From NCBI RefSeq assembly GCF_001469165.1, contig NZ_JABX01000048.1, forward strand, positions 1 to 43,336: a DNA stretch of 43,336 nt, in the 5' to 3' direction. The position numbers and the translations under genes are program-made. The notes under the pieces are model-generated. The model was not told the DNA's origin and did not search any database. It was given only the letters and a program-made list of their open reading frames with translations. Positions 15,258 to 22,890 of this stretch are shown in pieces (positions within the stretch are counted from its first letter, which is position 1; each line of letters opens with the position of its first letter). Source of the stretch: Thiohalocapsa sp. ML1 (GTDB lineage: Bacteria > Pseudomonadota > Gammaproteobacteria > Chromatiales > Chromatiaceae).

Positions 15258-18047
15258 CTACTGCGGCCGATGCGCCATGGCCGCCTGCGCGGCGGCGAGG
15301 CGCGCCACCGGCACGCGCGGGCCGGAGCAGCTCACGTAGTCGAGGCCGGCCTCGTCGCAGAAGCTGATGGACTTGGGATGACCGCCGTGCTCGCCGCAGA
15401 TGCCCACGTGCAGGTCCGGGCGCTCTTTGCGGCCCCACTCCACGGCAAGCTGCATGAGCTTGCCGACGCCCTTCACGTCAAGCACCTCGAAGGGGTTGTC
15501 CTGCAGGATTTGGCTGCGGTTGTAGAGCGGCAGGAACTTGTTCTCGGCATCCTCGCGGGAGAACGAGAAGGTGGCCTGCGTCAGGTCGTTGGTGCCGAAG
15601 GAGAAGAACTCGGCGATCTCGGCCAGGGACTGGGCGCGCATGCAAGAGCGCACCACCTCGATCATGGTGCCGAACTTGAACGGCACCGGGCGGCCGTGCT
15701 TGGCCTCAAGCTCCGCGTGGATCTCGTCCACGTACGCCTTCACGCGCAGCAGCTCCTGCTTGGTGCAGACCTGCGGCACCTTGATCTGCGGATGCACGTC
15801 GATGCCGGCGGCGACGCACTCGGCGGCGGCCTCCAGGATGGCGCGGATCTGCATCTTGTAGATCTCGGGGAAGCTGATGCCGAGCCGCACGCCGCGGTGG
15901 CCGAGCATGGGGTTGGTCTCGTGCAGCACGCGCACCTTGCGCAGCATGGTCTCCTTCTTGGAGATGGCCTCTTCCACCAGCATCGGGTCCATGACCCGGC
16001 GCAGGTCCTCGAAGGCGATACGCTCGTTGTCCGGCGTGTGCAGCAGGCCCATGGTGCCGGCCAGCGCGGTCATGCCGCGGGTGCTCTGCGCGAGCACGTG
16101 CAGGTCCGCAAGGTCGCGCTCCAACTGGTGCTCGTCAGGCAGGAACTCGTGAATCGGCGGGTCCAGCAGCCGGATGGTGACCGGGTGCGGGGCCATCACC
16201 TCGAACAGCTCGCGGAAGTCTTGGCGCTGCAACGGCAGCAGCTCGGCGAGCGCCTGCTCGCGCTGCTCCGGCGTCTCGGCGACGATCATCTCGATGACGA
16301 TGGGCAGCCGCTCGACGGTGTTGAACATGCGCTCGGTACGGGCCAGGCCGATGCCGACGGCGCCGTACTTGCGCGCGGCGCGGGCGTCGTCGGGGGTGTC
16401 GGCGTTGGCGAGCACCTTGAGGCGCGCGGTCTCGTCCGCCCATTCGAGCAGCGTGGACAGCTCGGCGGTGAACTCGGGCTCCACGGTGGGGATGGCGCCG
16501 ATGTAGACGTGGCCGTTGGAGCCGTCGAGGGTGATGACATCGCCTTCCTTGAAGCTGGTGAGCCCGACCTTCGCCTCGCGCCGGGTCACGTCCACGCTGA
16601 TGCCCTCGGCGCCGGCGACACAGGGCTTGCCCATGCCGCGGGCGACGACGGCGGCGTGGGAGGTCTTGCCGCCGCGGGAGGTGAGGATGCCCTTGGAGGC
16701 GAAGAAGCCGTGGATGTCCTCCGGCTTGGTCTCCTCGCGCACCAGGATCACGTCCTGGCCCAAGTCCCGGCCGAGCTGCTCGGCGCGGTCGGCGTCGAAC
16801 ACGGCAATGCCGGAAGCCGCGCCGGGCGAGGCCGGCAGACCTTCGGCGACGGGCTCACGCTTGGCCTTCGGGTCCAGCCGCGGGAACAGCATCTGCTCCA
16901 GGCTCATCGGGTCCACGCGCTGCAAGGCCTGGTCTTTGCTGATGAGGCCCTCGTTGACCATCTCGATGGACGTGCGCACCATGGCGGCGGCGTTCATCTT
17001 GCCGTTGCGGGTCTGCAGGCAATAGAGCACGCCGCGCTCGATGGTGAACTCGAAGTCCTGCACCTCGTGGTAGTGCGTCTCGAGCTTCGCGCGCAGCTCG
17101 GCCAGCTCCTCGGCCATCTTGGGCATCTCGACCTTGAGGCGGGCGAGCGGCTTCGGCGTGCGGATGCCGGCCACCACGTCCTCGCCCTGGGCGTTGATCA
17201 GGTACTCACCATACAGCTCGTTCTCGCCGGTGCCGGGGTTGCGGGTGAAGCCGACGCCGGTGGCGGAGTCGTCGCCGCGGTTGCCGAAGACCATGGTGCA
17301 GACGTTGACGGCGGTGCCGTTGGCCATGTCCGGCGTGATGTGGAACTGGTTGCGGTAGTCCACGGCGCGCTTGCCCGACCAACTGTTGAAGACGGCCTTG
17401 ATGGCGATCTCGAGCTGCTGCATCGGGTCCGCCGGGAACGGCTTGCCGGTGTGCTCCTCGACGACGCGCAGGAAGCGCTCGGAGATCTCTTTCAGGTCGG
17501 TCGCGGACAGGTCCACGTCCTGCTTGGCGTGGGCGTGCTCCTTGACCTCTTCGAACTCGCGGTCGAACAGCTCATCCGGCACGCCGAGCGCGACCTTGCC
17601 GAAGAGCTGGACGAAGCGGCGGTAGGCGTCGTAGCCGAAGCGCGCATCGCCGGTGGCGCGGATCTCGCCCTGCAGGGTCTCGGCGTTGAGGCCAAGATTC
17701 AGAATCGTGTCCATCATGCCCGGCATGGACATGGCCGAGCCAGAGCGCACGGACACCAACAGCGGCTTGTCCGGGTCGCCGAAGCCCTTGCCGGTCTTGC
17801 GCTCCAGCGCGGCCATCTGCGCCTGCACCTCCGCCATGACGCCCGCCGGCAGCGCATGATCCGACGTGTCCAGGTAGGCCAGGCAGGCCTCGGTGGTGAT
17901 GACGAACCCCGGCGGCACGTTGAGCCCGATCTGGGTCATCTCGCAGAGGTTGGCGCCCTTGCCTCCCAAGAGCTTCTTGTTCTTGCCGTCGCCTTCCTCA
18001 AAAGCGTACACCCATTTGGTCGACTCGGACTTCGTTGCCTCGGACAT
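15258..18047 (-). CDS. ppdK: Pyruvate, phosphate dikinase
   Basis: The 929-residue product interconverts pyruvate, ATP and phosphate with PEP, AMP and pyrophosphate in the cytoplasm. Domains in order are the ATP-grasp region (KLLGGKGANLCEM at about 25-37, SVRSGSAMSMPGMMDT at 99-114), the phosphohistidine domain with His464 in RGGKTSHAAVVA, and the TIM barrel with GIGLARTERMF and the catalytic Cys884 in ICGEHGGHP. The length is slightly above the bacterial norm. The start ATG is preceded by GAGGAGAA at good spacing. The gene stands alone, so it is probably monocistronic. Its 3' end was copied, with deletions, to 7959-8315. Confidence 0.96.
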   Translation of the reverse strand: MSEATKSESTKWVYAFEEGDGKNKKLLGGKGANLCEMTQIGLNVPPGFVITTEACLAYLDTSDHALPAGVMAEVQAQMAALERKTGKGFGDPDKPLLVSVRSGSAMSMPGMMDTILNLGLNAETLQGEIRATGDARFGYDAYRRFVQLFGKVALGVPDELFDREFEEVKEHAHAKQDVDLSATDLKEISERFLRVVEEHTGKPFPADPMQQLEIAIKAVFNSWSGKRAVDYRNQFHITPDMANGTAVNVCTMVFGNRGDDSATGVGFTRNPGTGENELYGEYLINAQGEDVVAGIRTPKPLARLKVEMPKMAEELAELRAKLETHYHEVQDFEFTIERGVLYCLQTRNGKMNAAAMVRTSIEMVNEGLISKDQALQRVDPMSLEQMLFPRLDPKAKREPVAEGLPASPGAASGIAVFDADRAEQLGRDLGQDVILVREETKPEDIHGFFASKGILTSRGGKTSHAAVVARGMGKPCVAGAEGISVDVTRREAKVGLTSFKEGDVITLDGSNGHVYIGAIPTVEPEFTAELSTLLEWADETARLKVLANADTPDDARAARKYGAVGIGLARTERMFNTVERLPIVIEMIVAETPEQREQALAELLPLQRQDFRELFEVMAPHPVTIRLLDPPIHEFLPDEHQLERDLADLHVLAQSTRGMTALAGTMGLLHTPDNERIAFEDLRRVMDPMLVEEAISKKETMLRKVRVLHETNPMLGHRGVRLGISFPEIYKMQIRAILEAAAECVAAGIDVHPQIKVPQVCTKQELLRVKAYVDEIHAELEAKHGRPVPFKFGTMIEVVRSCMRAQSLAEIAEFFSFGTNDLTQATFSFSREDAENKFLPLYNRSQILQDNPFEVLDVKGVGKLMQLAVEWGRKERPDLHVGICGEHGGHPKSISFCDEAGLDYVSCSGPRVPVARLAAAQAAMAHRPQ

Positions 18048-18428
18048 GCCAGCGTTCTCCTCGGATCGGTTCGTTGCGGTTTGTAATGGACGCTATTTGA
18101 AACCCATTGTCCGACGCTTCCAAGCGACGTTGCCCAACGGGTTGTCTTGCATCAGCATCGGCGGGCCGGTTGCCCGCGGTTGCGGCCTCGGGCATGCGGC
18201 CCGGACCGGCGGCACGCAAGAGAACCATGATCTGAGTCAGGCGTTGAGCATGCAGATGATCCACCAGCACAGAGACGAGTGCGGCGGCAGCTTGGCGATG
18301 TGTCACGGTTCGTAGCGACAAGGTGCTTGAGGGCCAAGGGCCAAGGGCCAAGGGAGCGCTCCTCGGTCCTCGGTCCTCGGCCCTCGACCTTGCCCTTTAC
18401 CTACCTCAGGCCTGCCGATAGACCCACC
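18048..18428. repeat. Intergenic region with heptamer tandem repeats
   Basis: No gene is supported between ppdK and the divergent MarC gene. Near the MarC side there are two heptamer arrays: GGGCCAA repeated three times (about 18329-18352) and TCCTCGG-type units repeated about four times (about 18360-18388). The complementary family recurs at 36935-36957. Confidence 0.65.
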
Positions 18429-19040
18429 ATGGAGCTCATCTCCGCCGCCGTGCTGCTCGCCATCATCATGGACCCGCTCGGGAACATCCCGGTATTCCAC
18501 GCGCTGCTGGCCGGCTATGCGCGGCGACGGCGGCTCTGGATCATCGCCCGGGAGCTGCTGATCGCCTACGCCGTGCTGGTGCTGTTCCTGGTGGGCGGCG
18601 ATGCGGTGCTCGGATTACTCGGCCTGGAGCAGCCGGCGCTCGGCATCGCGGGCGGCGTGGTGCTGTTCGTTATCGCGTTGCGCATGGTCTTCCCGGACGG
18701 GCCCGAGCCGGTGCGGACCACGCCGGACGAGGAACCCTTCATCGTGCCGCTGGCGATGCCGATGATCGCGGGGCCGTCCGCCCTCGCCGCCGTGCTGCTC
18801 CTGGTGAGCCGCGACCCGGCACGCTTCTGGGTTTGGCTCGGCGCACTGTCGGCCGCCTGGGGCATCAGCGCCGCGATCCTGCTGGCCTCCAGCCTGTTGA
18901 TGGAGAAGCTCGGCACGCGCGGGCTGCGGGCCTTGCAGCGGCTGACCGGCATGCTGCTCATCATGATGGCGGTGCAGATGCTGATGGACGGCGTCACCGC
19001 TTACGTGCTGTTGCTGCGGGCGTTGTCGCAAAGCGGCTAG
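18429..19040 (+). CDS. MarC-family integral membrane protein
   Basis: The 203-residue product is almost wholly hydrophobic with about six membrane spans. It opens with MELISAAVLLAIIMDPLGNI, where DPLGNIP is the family signature, and carries PLAMPMIAGPSALAAVLLL in the centre, the second conserved MarC/UPF0056 motif. It sits in the inner membrane. Despite the name, the family is no longer thought to govern multiple antibiotic resistance, and its transported substrate is unknown. The ATG at 18429 puts the first membrane helix at the very N-terminus, as in homologues. Confidence 0.9.
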   Translation: MELISAAVLLAIIMDPLGNIPVFHALLAGYARRRRLWIIARELLIAYAVLVLFLVGGDAVLGLLGLEQPALGIAGGVVLFVIALRMVFPDGPEPVRTTPDEEPFIVPLAMPMIAGPSALAAVLLLVSRDPARFWVWLGALSAAWGISAAILLASSLLMEKLGTRGLRALQRLTGMLLIMMAVQMLMDGVTAYVLLLRALSQSG

Positions 19041-19296
19041 CTCGCTGTCGTTGCCGTTGTCGTAATCGTGCATCGTCCGTCGCGACCGACTACGACAACG
19101 AAAAGCCTCCGCACCGAAGCCCCGCCGGCGGCTTGCGCGATGTTTGCACCGGCCTTGCGGCGGTGCTGCACGCTCGCGGGCTAGGCTTTGAATCAGGCGG
19201 CAGAGGCAACACGCCCCGGCCGCCGGGCGGCGCCGACGCTGGCAGAGCAGCGCATCGCCGTTGTCCATCAATTCACCGCCACTGACGGAGGCTCAC
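19041..19296. repeat. Intergenic region with an inverted repeat
   Basis: CGTTGTCGTA (19055-19064) and TACGACAACG (19091-19100) form perfect 10-bp arms around a 26-base loop just beyond the MarC stop. No T-run follows, so it is more likely a dispersed repeat than a terminator. The rest of the 256 bases holds nothing I recognise. Confidence 0.5.
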
Positions 19297-19698
19297 ATGT
19301 CACGCAATACCGGCATCTTCACCATCACTCTGCTCGCCGCGAGCATCGGCCTCATCGGCGCCGGCGGCACGGCCGTCGCGCAGCCGGGCTGGATGGGCGC
19401 ACCCGGCGGCTCGGGGAGTCGCGGACCGGCCGCCTTCTCGGCCATGGACAGCGACGGCGACGGCGCCATCAGCGCCGCCGAGCACGCGGCCTTCCGCGCG
19501 GAGCGCATCGCCGCGAACGCCGCGGCAGGGCGCGCCATGCGCAACGTCGGCAACGCGCCGGCCTTCGAGGACATCGATGCGAACGGCGACGGCGAGCTGA
19601 GCCAGGCCGAGCTCGGCGACTTCCGCAGCGCCCGCATGGCAGCGCGCGGCGGCGATGCCGGCCGGGGCTGGAACGGGCAGCAGCGGGCGCGCTGGTGA
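19297..19698 (+). CDS. Secreted EF-hand calcium-binding protein
   Basis: The 133-residue product starts at ATG 19297 behind a GGAGG. Residues 1-28 form a signal peptide (MSRNTGIFTITLLAAS, then GGTAVAQP with likely cleavage after AVA). Two canonical EF-hand loops follow, DSDGDGAISAAE and DANGDGELSQAE, each with Asp at positions 1, 3 and 5 and Glu at 12. It is probably a periplasmic calcium-binding protein. The Gly/Arg-rich C-terminus is low complexity. No partner gene is evident. Confidence 0.85.
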   Translation: MSRNTGIFTITLLAASIGLIGAGGTAVAQPGWMGAPGGSGSRGPAAFSAMDSDGDGAISAAEHAAFRAERIAANAAAGRAMRNVGNAPAFEDIDANGDGELSQAELGDFRSARMAARGGDAGRGWNGQQRARW

Positions 19699-19788
19699 CC
19701 TCTCGCCCCGCGACGGGCGGCGCTGACCGCGCACCGGCAGCGCCGTAGCATGGACGCATCGCATTGCCTCCCCAAGAGGACCAGCCGC

Positions 19789-20460
19789 ATGCCAAGCAGC
19801 CCGCCGTCACCGACCCTGCCACGCCCCCGGATCATCGCCGTGGACGGCAGCTACCGCCGCGGCGGCATCACGGATCAGCTCGTTGATCAGGTGCTGGCGG
19901 CGGCAGCCGCCGCCGGCGCCGACACCGAGCGCGTGCATCTCATCGATCAGCCCATCGCCTTCTGCCGCAACTGCCGCGCCTGCACGCAGGAGCAGACCGA
20001 TGCAGCCCCGGTGCGCGGCACCTGTGAGCTCGGCGACGGCATGGCGGCGCTGCTTGATCGCATCGACGCGGCGGACGGCCTGGTGCTCGCCGCGCCGGTC
20101 AACTTCGGCACCGTCACCGCCGTGATGAAGCGCTTCATGGAGCGGCTCATCTGCCATGCGTACTGGCCCTGGGGCCAGCCGGCGCCGAAGCTGCGGCGGG
20201 ATCTCTCCGAGGGCAAGCAGCGCCGACGCCGCCCGGCGGTGCTGATCACATCCAGCGCCGCGCCGTCGCTGCTGGCCCGGCTGTTCGACAGTGCGCTCAA
20301 GGAGCTGACCCAAACGGCGGAGGTGCTCGGCTGCGCGCCCGTCGGCAAGCTCTGGCACGGGCTGTCCGCGCAGCAGCCCCAGCAGCACATCCACGCCCGC
20401 ACCGAGCGGCGCGCCGCGGCGCTCGGGCGGCGGCTCGCGGCAGGCGCTCGACATGTCTGA
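19789..20460 (+). CDS. NADPH-dependent FMN reductase / flavodoxin-like protein
   Basis: The 223-residue product has a flavodoxin-like fold. IIAVDGSYRRGGITDQLVDQ is the N-terminal FMN-phosphate loop, FCRNCRACTQ carries the paired cysteines seen in the iron-sulfur flavoprotein-like subgroup, and GLVLAAPVNFGTVTAVMKRF is the second flavin-binding segment. A redox role with FMN and NAD(P)H is expected; the substrate is unknown. ATG 19789 with AGAGGA nine bases upstream is preferred over ATG 19750, which has no clear ribosome-binding site. Confidence 0.82.
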   Translation: MPSSPPSPTLPRPRIIAVDGSYRRGGITDQLVDQVLAAAAAAGADTERVHLIDQPIAFCRNCRACTQEQTDAAPVRGTCELGDGMAALLDRIDAADGLVLAAPVNFGTVTAVMKRFMERLICHAYWPWGQPAPKLRRDLSEGKQRRRRPAVLITSSAAPSLLARLFDSALKELTQTAEVLGCAPVGKLWHGLSAQQPQQHIHARTERRAAALGRRLAAGARHV

Positions 20461-20537
20461 TCGCTGCTCCGCGCGGGCCATCCCTTCCTCAAGCATTAGA
20501 ATCGCCACACCAGTCTGCTCCGCACCGAGCCCGTCCC

Positions 20538-20825
20538 ATGACCTCCATCACCGTCGACATCCCTGACGAGCTGGCAGCGCACTTCGAGACGCATGACGCG
20601 ATTCGCCGGGCGTTGTTCGAGGATTTCATCATCGAGCAACGCCAGCGCGGCGTAATCAGCATGGCCAGGGCCGCTGAGCTGCTCGACCTGACTTACGCCG
20701 AGTTTCTAGCCCTGATCGGCAGGAAGGGCTTGGGTCCGATCAACGCCACACCCGAAGAGCTGGAGGCGAGCTGGCGTCGGTTCTCCGAGCCGGGAATCCC
20801 CGCCGAACCATCAGACAGGCCCTGA
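20538..20825 (+). CDS. UPF0175-family antitoxin-like protein (orphan)
   Basis: The 95-residue product begins MTSITVDIPDELAAHFETHD and continues ISMARAAELLDLTYAEFLALIG, the small HTH pattern of the UPF0175 family. Members usually sit directly before a PIN-like DUF3368 toxin. None follows here: the next gene is a DUF3179 protein on the opposite strand. It may be a solitary regulator or the survivor of a broken toxin-antitoxin pair. Confidence 0.75.
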   Translation: MTSITVDIPDELAAHFETHDAIRRALFEDFIIEQRQRGVISMARAAELLDLTYAEFLALIGRKGLGPINATPEELEASWRRFSEPGIPAEPSDRP

Positions 20826-20871
20826 GCCGGCCTTTTCGGTTGCGCAGGCAACGGCGGCGGCGAACAGGACC

Positions 20872-21825
20872 TCACCCACGCCCGGCCCGAAACACCTCGG
20901 TCTCCGGGTGAAAGGCATACCACGCAAACCAGAAGCCGGTCATCGCCGGCAGTTGGCGGCCTTGGGCATCGAAGGCGCGGGCGCTCTGGTTCAGCCGGTC
21001 GAAGCGGATGGTCACCGGCTGCCCGGCGATGCGGTCCGCCACCTCGCCGTCGGTCCGGGACAGCTCCGCGAACGGATAGGCCTTGTACGCGCCGTCGATC
21101 TCGACCCCGAGCACGCGTTCCTTGGGGTGATAGCGACGGGACTTGTTCGCCACCGGAAAGTACAGGCCGCGCTCGGTCTCGTAGCCGTCGTAGGGCTGGC
21201 GGGCGTAGTCGCGCCGGTAGCCCGTGTCGGTGGACAGCACCACCGTGTCCGGATGCTCGCGCAGCCACCCGCTCCAGCTCGTGTGGGTCAGCGGCAGCGC
21301 GGTCAGCTCCCGGCCTGCCAGGGGCCCGGCGATGGCCTGCTTCTTGATCTGGCTCCAGAGGCTCTCGGTCTCGCGGTCGTAGAGCAGCATGTCGCTGTTG
21401 TAGAGCAGCCCCGACACGCCGAAGGTTAGCGGCCGGCCGCCGGACGCCGACGCAAAGGCCACGCCGGTGCCGCAGAGCGGGCAGTAGGTGACGGCGATGC
21501 GCTCGCCTTCGATCTCGTCGTTGACGATCTCGTGCCAGTTCATGATGCGGATCGGATAGGCCCGCGCGACGCCGTTGCGCACGATGCCGAGCACCTGATC
21601 CGCGCCGCGCAGGAAGTCGGCGTCGCGGGCCGGCAGGAAGCGCGGGCGGTCGATGGACGGGATGCCGTCGCGCGCTGGGCCGCCGGCGTGGATCTCCGCC
21701 ACCGGCACCAGCGCGTTGTCGAGGTCGAAGTCGCCGTGCTGCGCCGGCGCCGGCGTCGGCGCGGCGAGCAGGCTCGCGGCGAGCATCACGAGGAGGAAGC
21801 GGATGCGTAGCTGTCGGATGGTCAT
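20872..21825 (-). CDS. DUF3179 domain-containing exported protein
   Basis: The 317-residue product has an N-terminal signal peptide (MTIRQLRIRFLLVMLAASLL, then APTPAPAQ). The DUF3179 core follows: YPIRIMNWHEIVND, then VTYCPLCGTGVAF with a CxxC pair, LLYNSDMLLYDRETESLWSQ, and a C-terminal FWFAWYAFHPETEVF. The family is exported and of unknown function. The ATG at 21825 is chosen because it gives a proper signal sequence; the frame is open for another 57 codons upstream without one. It is divergent from the hicB-like gene. Confidence 0.88.
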   Translation of the reverse strand: MTIRQLRIRFLLVMLAASLLAAPTPAPAQHGDFDLDNALVPVAEIHAGGPARDGIPSIDRPRFLPARDADFLRGADQVLGIVRNGVARAYPIRIMNWHEIVNDEIEGERIAVTYCPLCGTGVAFASASGGRPLTFGVSGLLYNSDMLLYDRETESLWSQIKKQAIAGPLAGRELTALPLTHTSWSGWLREHPDTVVLSTDTGYRRDYARQPYDGYETERGLYFPVANKSRRYHPKERVLGVEIDGAYKAYPFAELSRTDGEVADRIAGQPVTIRFDRLNQSARAFDAQGRQLPAMTGFWFAWYAFHPETEVFRAGRG

Positions 21826-21990
21826 GGGCAGGCTGCTTCGTCGATGATGGATACCTCTGAGACCGCCCGACCCGCGGCGCGATTTCGCAAGCGGAAAGAG
21901 TTGTCTGATACTGGCTCGCATGAAGGGGGCGGAATTGCGATGCTCAGGCAGCTTGGCTTCCGCCCCGGCGATCTGTGAGCGGAGCACCCG

Positions 21991-22422
21991 ATGCAATTTA
22001 TCTATCCTGCGACCCTGACGCCCGAGCCGACCGGTGGCTTCGTCGTGACCTTCCGCGACTGGCCGGAGGCCATCGCCCAGGGCGACACCCGCGATGAGGC
22101 GCTTTTAGAGGCGGCCGACTGCCTGGAAGAGGCCGTCGCAGCGCGCATCGACGACCGAGGCGATATTCCGGCGTCCTCTGCGCTTCTGCCCGATGAGCAT
22201 CCGGTGGCGGTCCCGATCCAGACCGCGCTCAAGGCGGCCCTGTACCTGGCCGTGCGCGACATGGGCGTCGGCCCGGCCGAGCTGGCGCGGCGGCTGGGAA
22301 TCAACGAGAAAGAGGCGCGACGCCTCATCGACCCTCGTCACGCCAGCAAAGCAGCGACGCTGGAGCGGGCCTTGCGCGCCCTGGGGCGACGTCTGGCGGT
22401 CGAGGTCGAAAAGGCAGCGTGA
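21991..22422 (+). CDS. hicB: HicB-family antitoxin (no HicA beside it)
   Basis: The 143-residue product joins the HicB partial RNase H-like fold (MQFIYPATLTPEPTGGFVVT, FRDWPEAIAQGDTRDEALLEA) to a C-terminal HTH (GPAELARRLGINEKEARRLI) of the kind that binds its own operator. HicB normally neutralises the HicA mRNA interferase encoded next to it. No small double-stranded-RNA-binding-like HicA frame is visible on either side, so it is an orphan. The stop overlaps a possible GTG start of the Nudix gene, suggesting co-transcription with it. Confidence 0.87.
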   Translation: MQFIYPATLTPEPTGGFVVTFRDWPEAIAQGDTRDEALLEAADCLEEAVAARIDDRGDIPASSALLPDEHPVAVPIQTALKAALYLAVRDMGVGPAELARRLGINEKEARRLIDPRHASKAATLERALRALGRRLAVEVEKAA

Positions 22423-22436
22423 CGCAGGGTTCTCCG

Positions 22437-22880
22437 ATGCCGACCCGCAACAGCACAGACAAGCCCGTCACCCGCGCCGCCGGCGTCGTGCCGGTGCGCT
22501 TCGCCGGCGACGCACCGCGCTTTCTGTTGCTGCGCTGCTTCAGCTACTGGGACTTTCCGAAGGGCGAGCTGGAGCCGGATGAGGAACCCCTCGCCGCGGC
22601 GCTGCGGGAGGCCGAGGAAGAGACGAGCCTCACCGGCCTAAGCCTGCGCTGGGGCGAGGACTGGATCGAGACCGAGCGCTACGGCCGCGGCAAGATCGCC
22701 CGCTACTACATCGCCGAGGCAGCGCACGGCGACGTGACCCTGCCGGTGAGCGCAGAGCTCGGCCGCCCGGAGCACGACGAGTGGCGCTGGGTGAGTGCCG
22801 AGGAAGCCGATGCGCTGCTGAACCCGCGCCTGCGCCGCGTGCTGGCTTGGGCACGCGCGCGCATCGAGCACCCCGGCTGA
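22437..22880 (+). CDS. Nudix hydrolase, diadenosine-polyphosphatase type
   Basis: The 147-residue product carries a good Nudix box from Gly43: GELEPDEEPLAAALREAEEE, with the metal-binding REAEEE. The preceding YWDFPKGELEPDE is typical of bis(5'-nucleosyl)-tetraphosphatases. It probably hydrolyses nucleoside diphosphate derivatives in the cytoplasm; the exact substrate cannot be read. The fourth position after the box has Ser where Gly is usual (EETSL). ATG 22437 is chosen; a GTG at 22419 overlapping the hicB stop would add six residues. Confidence 0.87.
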   Translation: MPTRNSTDKPVTRAAGVVPVRFAGDAPRFLLLRCFSYWDFPKGELEPDEEPLAAALREAEEETSLTGLSLRWGEDWIETERYGRGKIARYYIAEAAHGDVTLPVSAELGRPEHDEWRWVSAEEADALLNPRLRRVLAWARARIEHPG

Positions 22881-22890
22881 GCGCGCGGGG

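Noticed and set aside
15237-18086. A 949-codon open frame on the plus strand opposite ppdK
   Set aside because: It is the antisense shadow of the well-supported ppdK on the minus strand; its His/Leu/Gly/Val-rich composition matches no family.
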